33,011 bases of DNA, from assembly GCF_001311845.1 (NCBI RefSeq), contig NZ_BBCC01000053.1:1-33011 (forward strand), read 5' to 3'. A model generated the notes under the pieces. The model worked only from the letters and a program-made list of their open reading frames with translations, did not search any database and was not told the origin of the DNA. The number at the start of each line of letters is the position of its first letter. Positions within the stretch are counted from its first letter, which is position 1. This document shows, in pieces, positions 26,110-33,011 of this stretch. A program made the position numbers and the translations under genes. The DNA is from Desulfosarcina cetonica JCM 12296. Lineage in GTDB: Bacteria > Desulfobacterota > Desulfobacteria > Desulfobacterales > Desulfosarcinaceae.

Positions 26110-27732
26110 CTACTCCTCCATTCCCGGCAGCGGCTCGCCGCGCAAGTCGGTTTCTCTGTCCTTTTCTCCGGGCAGGATCAGGGCATTGGCCACCAGTTCG
26201 TGCAGCCCGGTCACCTCAACCTCGGGGACCCAGTATTCCATGGATGCCGGTAACGCCGCGCGGTCGATGGCACAGACACAGGCCAGCATGTTGACGCCGA
26301 ACGTCTCATGTACGTATTTCACCGCGTTGGCCCGCGGGAACCCACCGGCCATCCGCAGTTCCATGTTCTCACCGGCGTTGAGACCGGCGCCGCTACCGCA
26401 GCAGAAGGTCTGTTCGCGGATCGTGTTGGCCGGCATTTCGTAGAAGTTGTTGGCCACGTTCTGGATCACGTAGCGCGGTTCGTCGAGCAGGCCCATGCCC
26501 CGGGAGGGGTTACACGAATCATGGAAGGTGATGATCTTGTTGTCGTTGCGACTGGGGTCCAGCTCCAGCTTGCCGTGCTTGATCAGGTCGGCGGTGAACT
26601 CGGCAATGTGCACCATCTTGGTGGACTTGGCGTTCTCGAATTTGGTGCCGGTGATCGGGTTGACCGGCTCTTCGAGAAAATCGGCAGGACCGTTCATGGT
26701 GTCCATGTACTGGGAAATCACCCGCCACATGTGACCACATTCGCCGCCCAGGATCCATTTTACACCCAGGCGTTTGGCTTCGGCGTACATCTTGGAGTTG
26801 AGCCGCTTCATGGTCTCGTGGGAGGTGAAGAAACCGAAGTTGCCGCCCTCCGACGCGTAGGTGCTCCAGGTGATCTTCAGGCCATATTTCTCTTTCAGGT
26901 AGTGAAAGAGAATCATGTAGCCCATACAGGTATAGGTTCCCGGGTCGGCGAAGACGTCACCCGACGGCGTGATAAAAAGGATGTCGGCGTTTTTTTCCAT
27001 GTAGGCCGGCTTGACCTGAACACCGGTGATCTCTTCGATGTCGTCGACGAAGAAATCGAGCATGTCCTTGAAGGCATGCGGCTGGATTCCCAGATGGTTG
27101 CCGGTCATGTAGCAGTTGGACACCGGCGTGGCGATCCAGTCGATGTTCAATCCCAGGAGATTGAGCAACTCGCGGCCCATGATGGTGATCTCGGCCGTGT
27201 CGATGCCGTAGGGACAGAAGACCGAACAGCGTCGGCACTCGGTGCACTGAAAGAGATAGTACCACCACTCCTTGAGCACATCCAAGGTCATGGGCCGGGC
27301 ACCGCCCAGACGCCCCAGGATCTTGCCCATCTTGGTAAAATCGTTGCGGTAGACGCTGCGCAGCAGCTCGGCCCGCAAAACCGGCATATTTTTGGGATCG
27401 CCGGTGCCGATAAAGAAATGGCACTTGTCAGCGCAGGCGCCGCAGCGCACACAGATGTCCATGAACACCTTGAAGGATCTGAATTTCTCCAAGCGCTCGC
27501 GGAATCCCTCGAAGATAATCTGCTGCCAGTTTTCGGGAAGCTTCCAGTCGTCGTCCAGCGGATTCCAGGCTCGCGCGTTGGGGAGGCCCAGGGTCTCTAC
27601 GCTCTTGGGGTTGGCGGCATAGCAATACATCCCCTTGCGGATATCCACGGGCGTGTCCATCCAGCCGGCGCCGGACGGACGATGATCTATCTTTGACAAT
27701 AGTTCATCGGGTGTGATCAACTCATCTGCCAT
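26110..27732 (-). CDS. dsrK: DsrK, heterodisulfide reductase-like iron-sulfur subunit
   Basis: The 540-residue cytoplasmic protein resembles the catalytic HdrD subunit. Two 4Fe-4S motifs are C94-x2-C97-x2-C100-x3-C104 (CVRCGACADKC) and C163-x2-C166-x2-C169-x3-C173 (CTECRRCSVFC). The C-terminal half holds the CCG-type cysteines (GGECGHMWR, HDSCNPSRGMG, FCCGSGAG) that bind the special catalytic cluster. It is thought to reduce the DsrC disulfide/trisulfide with electrons from DsrM. There is no signal peptide. AAAAGGAGCAGATA precedes the ATG. It is intact over its full length, in contrast to dsrO. Confidence 0.97.
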   Translation of the reverse strand: MADELITPDELLSKIDHRPSGAGWMDTPVDIRKGMYCYAANPKSVETLGLPNARAWNPLDDDWKLPENWQQIIFEGFRERLEKFRSFKVFMDICVRCGACADKCHFFIGTGDPKNMPVLRAELLRSVYRNDFTKMGKILGRLGGARPMTLDVLKEWWYYLFQCTECRRCSVFCPYGIDTAEITIMGRELLNLLGLNIDWIATPVSNCYMTGNHLGIQPHAFKDMLDFFVDDIEEITGVQVKPAYMEKNADILFITPSGDVFADPGTYTCMGYMILFHYLKEKYGLKITWSTYASEGGNFGFFTSHETMKRLNSKMYAEAKRLGVKWILGGECGHMWRVISQYMDTMNGPADFLEEPVNPITGTKFENAKSTKMVHIAEFTADLIKHGKLELDPSRNDNKIITFHDSCNPSRGMGLLDEPRYVIQNVANNFYEMPANTIREQTFCCGSGAGLNAGENMELRMAGGFPRANAVKYVHETFGVNMLACVCAIDRAALPASMEYWVPEVEVTGLHELVANALILPGEKDRETDLRGEPLPGMEE

Positions 27733-27749
27733 TATCTGCTCCTTTTGTC

Positions 27750-28793
27750 TTAAGCCTGTTCTTCGGGCATTTTAACGACCGGCAGGCCGGCTTCGACCAT
27801 TTTTTCTCTGAAATCGTCTTCATACTCTTCGTAGGTATGAACCTTGACCGGATAGTTCCAGGGGTTCACGTGCCGGACCTGACGGGTGTTGCCGGTCATG
27901 TTCCGGGTCGGACTGAGGAATATGCCGCCCAGGTGCATCAATTTGCTGAAGGGGAAATAGGCCAGCAGGACACTGACCAGAAACAGATGGGCGAAGAACA
28001 GACCGCTGATACCCTCGGGAATCGTGGGCCGGAAGGTCACCAGGCCCATGGTCAATTCTTTGATGGCAACGATATCCACCTTGGAAAGATAGCGCATGAA
28101 AATACCGGAAAGCGCGATTCCCATGATCAGAAACAGGGGGAAAAAGTCGGCTGCCAGGGAGATATACCGAACCTGGGGGATCATCACCCGGCGCAGAAAG
28201 AGGTAAAGGGCGGCGGCAAGCAGCACCAGCCCGGACATATAGACCCCCGGAAGCCCTTGTTGCACGGCATCGTAAAGCACTTCCATGCGCATGAAGCCGT
28301 CCACGTTTTCAAGTATGGTGACGAAGAAGGGAACCGGCTCCGTGAAAAATCGCAGGTGCCGCAACACAACGGTGAAGAAAGCGTAGTGGAAGGCCAAGGC
28401 GCCGATCCATAGGAACAACTCGAGCTGGTAGGTCAGATGCGGTCCGCCTTTAAGCTTCATGCGGGTGTTGCGGAACAGCGACCGGAAACAGACAATTTCC
28501 AGAAACATCCGGGCAACAACCCCAAGCGTACAAGACGGGTTGTCGATTTTGGCCTGTTTGAACCAGGGCAGGGATGGCTGCTGCCCGCACGTGGTGGTAA
28601 TCCGGAAAGGTACTGCCGATCGCGCCCATCCCATCACGCGCCGGGCAAATCCGACGATAAACAGAATGATCGCCAGATAGGGCACAATGATGCCGAAAAC
28701 CATCTGCAGGCCCGCCCCCTGTTGCGTGCCCACATAGGCGATCAGGAACAGCGTGATAACCGCTATGAGGCTAACCATGTAATTTTTATTCAT
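27750..28793 (-). CDS. dsrM: DsrM, NarI-like membrane cytochrome b subunit
   Basis: From ATG 28793 the protein has 347 residues with five or six hydrophobic segments; the gamma-subunit-like (NarI) core includes ELFLWIGALAFHYAFFTVVL and GLFFAHLFLVSVLLAYFPFS, each with histidines that can ligate heme b. It takes electrons from menaquinol and passes them to DsrK. Upstream of the ATG is GTGAGGTGCGGTTCG; the GTG in it opens the frame five codons earlier but would leave no ribosome binding site. It is the first core dsr gene, 17 bases before dsrK, and 169 bases after the RsbRD-domain gene. Confidence 0.95.
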   Translation of the reverse strand: MNKNYMVSLIAVITLFLIAYVGTQQGAGLQMVFGIIVPYLAIILFIVGFARRVMGWARSAVPFRITTTCGQQPSLPWFKQAKIDNPSCTLGVVARMFLEIVCFRSLFRNTRMKLKGGPHLTYQLELFLWIGALAFHYAFFTVVLRHLRFFTEPVPFFVTILENVDGFMRMEVLYDAVQQGLPGVYMSGLVLLAAALYLFLRRVMIPQVRYISLAADFFPLFLIMGIALSGIFMRYLSKVDIVAIKELTMGLVTFRPTIPEGISGLFFAHLFLVSVLLAYFPFSKLMHLGGIFLSPTRNMTGNTRQVRHVNPWNYPVKVHTYEEYEDDFREKMVEAGLPVVKMPEEQA

Positions 28794-28859
28794 CGAACCG
28801 CACCTCACTCCTTGGCCCTGGCAGTGTCAAATTCTCCGTCACCGTCTCGTTCCCGACGC

Positions 28860-28885
28860 CTTGATGTCACCCCATTGACATCAAG
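28860..28885. repeat. Hairpin in the gap before dsrM
   Basis: CTTGATGTCA (28860-28869) and TGACATCAAG (28876-28885) are perfect 10-base arms with a six-base loop. No T-run follows on the minus strand, so it is unlikely to stop transcription; it may mark an mRNA processing or stabilising site between the RsbRD-domain gene and dsrMKJOP. Confidence 0.6.
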
Positions 28886-28962
28886 CATTTCCGGAGGAGC
28901 GGGTCACGGCGAACGCTTGACCGTTGCCGGATGCCTGAATCGAAAAGATTATAAGGAAAATT

Positions 28963-29483
28963 TCAGAAACCGGGCCCGTCTGCCTCGGTTTCAACGATCA
29001 ATCCTGCACGCTTCAACGAACCGAAAAACTGGTTTCTCGACTCGGTGGCCTTGAGTTCGAATATCTTTTCCCGACAAGCCACATAGATATCGAAAGCCAC
29101 CAGGGCCATCTCGTCGATCTGCCGGTCCAGGCCGGTTAGCGTCCCACTCGCGTCGCGGTCATCTTCCGCGAGATGCTTGCGAATAATCTGCTTCAGGAAA
29201 AAACAAAGCCAGTGGCCTTGGAAGGGGTAAATGACTGCACCGCTCGAATTCTCAGAATCGGGTCGAGGGCGGCGGCCATTGCATCACGGCCGGCTCCGGT
29301 GACAAGGGCATCTACCAGGATCTCAAGATTGCGGTAGGTGGTCTGGCCCACCGGATTGGCAAACGGGTCTTTCTGATTTTTCAGAAAGCGTGCCGTGTCG
29401 GCCGGATAGGAATCCACTGTGGCCTGAAACCAGCTTTTCAGGATCGCCTGCTTTTTCGTCGCCAGTAAAGATGCTGAATTCAT
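28963..29483 (-). CDS. RsbRD N-terminal-domain protein upstream of dsrM (single-base frame break at about 29198-29203)
   Basis: Joined, the product has about 173 residues, all helical, and matches the RsbRD_N type of sensor domain: ATKKQAILKSWFQATVDSYP at the N-terminus, FANPVGQTTYRNLEILVDAL, then after the break FLKQIIRKHLAEDD, VAFDIYVACREKIFELKATE. The end of the first frame (GFVFS then stop) is produced by a T6 run on the coding strand; a seventh T restores FVFFLKQII. RsbR proteins control stress signalling in Gram-positives, but here the domain stands alone. It shares the promoter with dsrMKJOP and may sense redox or energy state; this is inference. I recall that similar genes precede dsrM in other sulfate reducers. 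Confidence 0.8.
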
Positions 29484-29616
29484 CTACGGTCTCACCCCGG
29501 TGGCCCCCACGCACGTATGCACGGGTGCCGCAATATCAATCTCAGCTTTTCAGTTCGGATTGTTTTGGTGGAAAATACTGTGCAACGACTGGAAATCAGC
29601 CGAATTCAAGCTCGAA

Positions 29617-29645
29617 TCTATAGTCAACTTGCCCTTTTCTGTCAA
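29617..29645 (-). promoter_or_regulatory. Sigma70-type promoter of the RsbRD gene-dsrMKJOP operon
   Basis: On the minus strand TTGACA (29645-29640) and TATAGA (29622-29617) are spaced by exactly 17 bases. The start would be near 29610, giving a leader of about 125 bases before the ATG at 29483. Confidence 0.7.
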
Positions 29646-29682
29646 GGGTAAATAAGGCTCTCTTCTCGTCGGTCCTTACGGA

Positions 29683-30107
29683 TCAACGGTACATCTTTTT
29701 CCATGGCGAGCGTTGATTTTCCCGGGCGTCGGCCAAGGCCAGGTACAACGTTCCCACCACCAGTTCGGCGCAGTGGAAATGATCCGCCGGCAGCGTTCCC
29801 AAATACTCGGCCACCCGTTCCGGCGTGAGTTCCCAGGCGGCATCCAGGGTTTTGCCTTCAACCAGCGAGATCACCGCGTTACAGCAGGCGTTGGTGTTCA
29901 GGCAGCCGTTGATATCATAGCCCAGGTTCTGAATGGTATCCCCCCGCAACTTGACAAAAAACTCGACCGTGTCGCCGCAATCCCCGGTTTTTTGGCGTGA
30001 CCATCGGGCTGTTCCAACCGCTCGCGCCGATCGTTACGAAAAGCCATCTCCAGGAAAGTCAGGGAGTGGTCCTGCCAAAAATCCGCAGTTTCATTGGGTT
30101 CGTCCAT
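29683..30107 (-). CDS. NifU/IscU-like iron-sulfur scaffold protein (single-base frame break at about 29988-29993)
   Basis: Joined, the product has about 141 residues. It begins DHSLTFLEMAFRNDRRERLE, then TGDCGDTVEFFVKLRG, GCLNTNACCNAVISLVEGKT and HFHCAELVVGTLYLALAD. The three cysteine sites (GDCGD, GCLNTNAC, HFHC) and their spacing follow the U-type scaffold that assembles iron-sulfur clusters. The break lies in a run of six T on the plus strand (A6 in the coding strand); a seventh restores HAKKTGDCGD. It lies 38 bases beyond the dsr promoter, in the same direction, but is probably a separate unit. It could supply clusters to the dsr complex, which is inference. Confidence 0.85.
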
Positions 30108-30210
30108 CCGTTTCCGTCTCCTTGATTGAAATCCGTGTTTACATCCATGATAAGCCGCCGCGGATCATAAAAGGCGTCGCCGGCTTTGTCAATATGGGTT
30201 CCGCCGATCA

Positions 30211-30246
30211 GTTAACCATTTACGATAGTTAACGATTTATGTTAAC
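30211..30246. promoter_or_regulatory. Three GTTAAC palindromes before the PilZ gene
   Basis: The palindrome GTTAAC occurs at 30211-30216, 30228-30233 and 30241-30246, in a region 100-135 bases upstream of the PilZ gene and also upstream of the divergent NifU-like gene. Such clustering suggests an operator, but no match to a known regulator is evident. Confidence 0.35.
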
Positions 30247-30344
30247 GTGCTTGCCTGTCGGAATGTTCGACCGGTTGCCATCGGCGCTTTTTCGGTTTCC
30301 GCCCGGTGTAACGATTGAAGATTTCTACGATAAGGATGCCACCG

Positions 30345-30851
30345 ATGAAACTTGCCGCCATTATCGCCAACATCGCCCAACTGGTCATCATTCTGCTGAT
30401 CTTCTTTATTCGCGGCCTCGATCTGGGCGCATGGGTCATCTTTCTGCTCTTTTTACTGCTTGCGATTCCTTTTCTCAATCTTTTGACCCTGCTCGTATCC
30501 AAACGCGCCCTGTACGACGCGTTTTCCGACGAGACCGGTGGTATCATCAAACGTGAAGCCATGCGCATCCAGTATAGCGGCACGCACTATGCGACCCTGA
30601 CCACCGACGGGATCACCTTTACCGTTCGCGATCTGTCGGAGGGCGGGGTACGCATCAACGCCAGCTCGGCCACGACCCTTAAAAGAAAAATTACCGGTAT
30701 TCTCCAACTGCTTTGTAATCATGAAATCCGTTTCAAAGCCACCGTCCTGCGCCGGGAAGAAGGCGCGGTGGTTCTGCAGTTCAATCACCCCATCGGCACC
30801 GCAACCCTGGCTGAAGAGAAAAGATCGTTGGGCAGTCGGGAAACGAGATAA
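30345..30851 (+). CDS. Membrane-anchored PilZ-domain protein
   Basis: From ATG 30345 the protein has 168 residues. Two hydrophobic segments (about 4-22 and 28-52) form a membrane hairpin, followed by a PilZ domain. The c-di-GMP binding motifs are present: RxxxR at 70-74 (REAMR) and DxSxxG at 96-101 (DLSEGG). It should therefore be a receptor of the second messenger at the inner membrane. TAAGGATGCCACCG precedes the ATG. The start ten codons earlier is less likely. A small arginine-repeat gene of the opposite strand ends 141 bases downstream. Confidence 0.85.
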   Translation: MKLAAIIANIAQLVIILLIFFIRGLDLGAWVIFLLFLLLAIPFLNLLTLLVSKRALYDAFSDETGGIIKREAMRIQYSGTHYATLTTDGITFTVRDLSEGGVRINASSATTLKRKITGILQLLCNHEIRFKATVLRREEGAVVLQFNHPIGTATLAEEKRSLGSRETR

Positions 30852-30992
30852 AAAAACGCTGAAATGGCATTTTGATAGGCAAATCCGTGGAAGACGCGCC
30901 GGTGCACATCGGGCTCGACACCCAGTTTTATCGCACGGCGAATCCATCCGACGGGGATTCGATTTGGAGATGGGAAAATTCCGGGCGTGCCC

Positions 30993-31205
30993 TCAGGCGT
31001 CGGGTCTGCAGATCTCTCGGGAGCGGGGAAAACGCCGGCGATCGCTCCCGCTACGGCGCTCCCGGCCGGAACGGCGCTCGGGCAAATATCCGTTATAGAT
31101 GTAAAACCGGCGATCTACACCGATACGCCGCCCGCCGTTGTCGATGATCATCATTTTATCTTTATCCAAAAAATTCGCTTCAGCTGGGAGCATTTGCCTT
31201 TCCAT
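30993..31205 (-). CDS. Small arginine-repeat protein
   Basis: The 70-residue protein has an acidic/hydrophobic N-terminus and an arginine-rich C-terminal part: GRRIGVDRR (25-33), a short linker FYIYNGYLPE, then the tandem ERRSGRERRSGSDRR (43-57). ERRSGxDRR-type stretches recur, in my recollection, in many small Desulfobacterota proteins, often beside PilZ or response-regulator domains, so I treat the frame as coding. Either ATG 31205 or 31193 may be used; AAAGG lies before the latter. The function is unknown; RNA, DNA or acidic-lipid binding is possible. It is the convergent neighbour of the PilZ gene. Confidence 0.65.
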   Translation of the reverse strand: MERQMLPAEANFLDKDKMMIIDNGGRRIGVDRRFYIYNGYLPERRSGRERRSGSDRRRFPRSREICRPDA

Positions 31206-31336
31206 TCACTGCAATACGATTGCAAGAAATGAATCACGCTTTTCACACGGGATTGATTGACGGCCGTTTGGTGGCCTTTTCACACATTCAAGCAATCCGT
31301 ATACCAGGCTGTAAATCAGCTATTATACTTTTGTGT

Positions 31337-33011
31337 TCAAATAGATAGACCGTATCCTTCGGGGATGCGGGCCACGGATGTGGAAAACCGTTTCACACTC
31401 ACGCTGTCTTTTTTTTCATAGTGGCATTTTATTTCACACCCAAATCGCTCAAGACGTAGCGCGTTTTTTCTGCGGCCCCCGGCGGGTTGGCCGGCGGCAG
31501 GTTTCGCCCGTCGGCCCGACCTGCCACGGTGCTCTCCGGAAGGTCTCTTTTTCCGGTCGGGTTCGGATTTCCTCTTGGCTCTCTTGAAAAACAGCGCGGT
31601 TAGATGCTCGGCACCAAGCGCTTTCAAGGCCTTGCGGATGAGCGGCCGATTGGCCGGATGGCGATACTGGATCAGGGCGCGCTGCATCTTGCGTTCGCGA
31701 AAGGTCTTGGCCACATACAGCGGCTTTCCGCTGAACGGATCCCGCTGCGTATGGTACATGGCGCCGGAAAGGGTCAGTGGCAAGGGGATGAAATCCTGAA
31801 TCTGTTCGGGATGCATGTTCCGCTCGATCAGGTAGCGGGCCATGTTCAGGGCATCGCCTAGGGTGGCACCGGGATGGGCGCTGATGAAATAGTTGACCAA
31901 AAACCGCGGCGCCGGCAGGCGCGACCCACCCGCCGGAACTGGTCGACGAAGGCATCGTAGGCGGCAATACGGGGCTTGCCCATGGCATCCAATACCCCGT
32001 CGCAAACATGCTCGGGGGCCACCTTCATGCGGCCGCTGATGTAAAAGCGGCACAGTTCTTCAAGGCAGGCATCGGTCGCCGGATCGCCGAAGAGGTCGTG
32101 GCGGAACCCGCTGCCGATAAAAGCGTGCTTGACGCCGGGCAGCTGGCCAACCCGGCGATACAGGGGCAAACTGCGACCATAGCCGGGATCCAGCCGGTTA
32201 CAGGTGGACGGGACCAGACAACGCCGGTCGGCGCAATAGCCCTTGGTGGGCCAGCGCGGGCAGGCGGCCCCGTACAGATTGGCCGTGGGGCCGCCCATGT
32301 CGGTAATCGTACCGCGAAAGTCCGGGTGCTCGGTCAAACGGCGGGCTTCCCGCAGGATGGACGCCTCGCTGCGGCTCTGCACCATGCGCCCCTGGTGGAA
32401 ATAGAGACTGCAGAAATTGCATTCGCCGCAGCACCCGCGATGGGTCACCAGGGAGTGGCGGACCGTTTCCAGCCCGGGTACACCGCCCATGGTGTTGTAT
32501 TGCGGATGCCAGCGGCGCCGGTAGTCCAGATCGTAGATCGCATCCAACTGCGCTTCGGCCAGGGGCCGCGGGGGAGGAAAGACGACCGCATGGCGGTCCC
32601 CATGGGCCTGAACCACGGTTCGGCCGGTGAACGGGTTCTGTTCTCCGTAAAAACGCCGGAAGGCCGCATTGAAATCCTCGGTGGAGGCGCTGACCGCCTC
32701 GAAGGACGGCAGGACGACAACCGCGTCCGGGTTGCCGGGGTCCTTGCGGATCACCGCCGTTCCGGCGATACCGTCCAGGGTATCCACAGGCTCCCCCGCC
32801 GAAAGCCGCCGGGCGATTTCGACCACCGCGCCCTCCCCCATGCCGTAAACCAGAATGTCGGCCCGGGCATCGAAAAGAATCGAGCGCCGCACGCGGTTGT
32901 CCCAGTAGTCGTAATGGGCCAGCCGGCGCATGCTGGCCTCGAGGCCGCCGATCACCACGGGAGCGTCCTTGAACGCCTGGCGCACGCGGTTGGCGTAGAC
33001 GATCAGGGCCC
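31337..33011 (-). CDS. ygiQ: YgiQ-family radical SAM protein, N-terminus beyond the window (frame break at about 31918)
   Basis: The gene enters from the right edge; the coding frame is open to base 33011 (ALIVYANRVRQAFKDAPVVI), so the GTG at 32985 is not the start. The radical SAM cluster is RGCCGECNFCSLYFHQGR (CxxxCxxC). LVNYFISAHPGATLGDALNM and the C-terminal QRDPFSGKPLYVAKTFRERK and ALIQYRHPANRPLIRKALKA are typical YgiQ/DUF3362 sequence. Within GRA/LPAPRFLVNYF the frame breaks; one extra C joins the parts. The last 40 residues are odd; removing one T from a T6 run at 31464-31469 would end the protein TRYVLSDLGVK at 31429, which I find more natural. The enzyme's reaction is unknown. Confidence 0.88.

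Noticed and set aside
26308..27696. A 462-codon plus-strand frame opposite dsrK.
   Set aside because: It is the complement of an intact, motif-complete dsrK; there is no ribosome binding site or known fold.
30872..31147. A 91-codon plus-strand frame after the PilZ gene.
   Set aside because: It is opposite the arginine-repeat gene and has no family-like sequence.
1..33011. CRISPR arrays, tRNA or rRNA genes.
   Set aside because: I saw no regularly spaced repeats and no sequence resembling tRNA or rRNA; a covariance search could still find a small RNA.

Overview
The window comes from a sulfate-reducing member of the Desulfobacterota, probably Desulfobacterales. The best evidence is a complete dsrMKJOP operon (23768-28793, minus strand) encoding the membrane complex that delivers electrons to dissimilatory sulfite reductase. 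It is preceded by a gene with an RsbRD-type N-terminal domain. A molybdenum hydroxylase operon, a PilZ protein and a small arginine-repeat protein fit this origin. Most of the window is moderately GC-rich. The stretch from about 860 to 7080 is visibly A+T-rich and looks like acquired DNA.

Layout. 1-860: two small unrecognised minus-strand genes (a coiled-coil protein cut by the left edge, and a zinc-ribbon protein). 1413-6355: a two-gene operon encoding a Ser/Thr kinase-SF1 helicase fusion and a phospholipase D-like nuclease, the architecture of a type I Mokosh anti-phage system (mkoA-mkoB). 6879-7003: a 125-bp palindromic repeat element. 7149-8347: an MFS transporter next to the wreck of an NtrC-type regulator. 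8814-15426: a long minus-strand housekeeping operon, ffh-rpsP-khpA-rimM-trmD-SPOUT methyltransferase-rplS-rnhB-yraN-rsmI-phosphopantetheinyl transferase, with a good sigma70 promoter before ffh; rlmN is divergent. 16728-18432: a PP-loop ATPase gene surrounded by several palindromic repeats. 18512-22218: a three-subunit molybdenum hydroxylase (2Fe-2S, FAD, Mo). 22276-23322: UspA and GAF-domain proteins. 23557-23738: a second copy of the 125-bp element and the terminator of the dsr operon. 23768-29645: dsrP, O, J, K, M, the RsbRD-domain gene and its promoter. 29683-33011: a NifU-like protein, a membrane PilZ protein, an arginine-repeat peptide and a YgiQ-family radical SAM protein cut by the right edge.

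Working together: DsrM and DsrK form the quinol/heterodisulfide-like module, DsrJ, DsrO and DsrP the periplasmic and second quinone module. The housekeeping operon covers protein targeting, ribosome assembly, tRNA/rRNA modification and RNase H. MkoA and MkoB probably act as a phage-sensing helicase/kinase with a nuclease effector.

Caution: nine or more genes, including dsrO, carry single-base breaks in the reading frame. Most need one extra base, often in a six-base homopolymer. This pattern is more typical of sequencing or assembly error than of gene decay, so I annotate these genes as whole and give the break positions.
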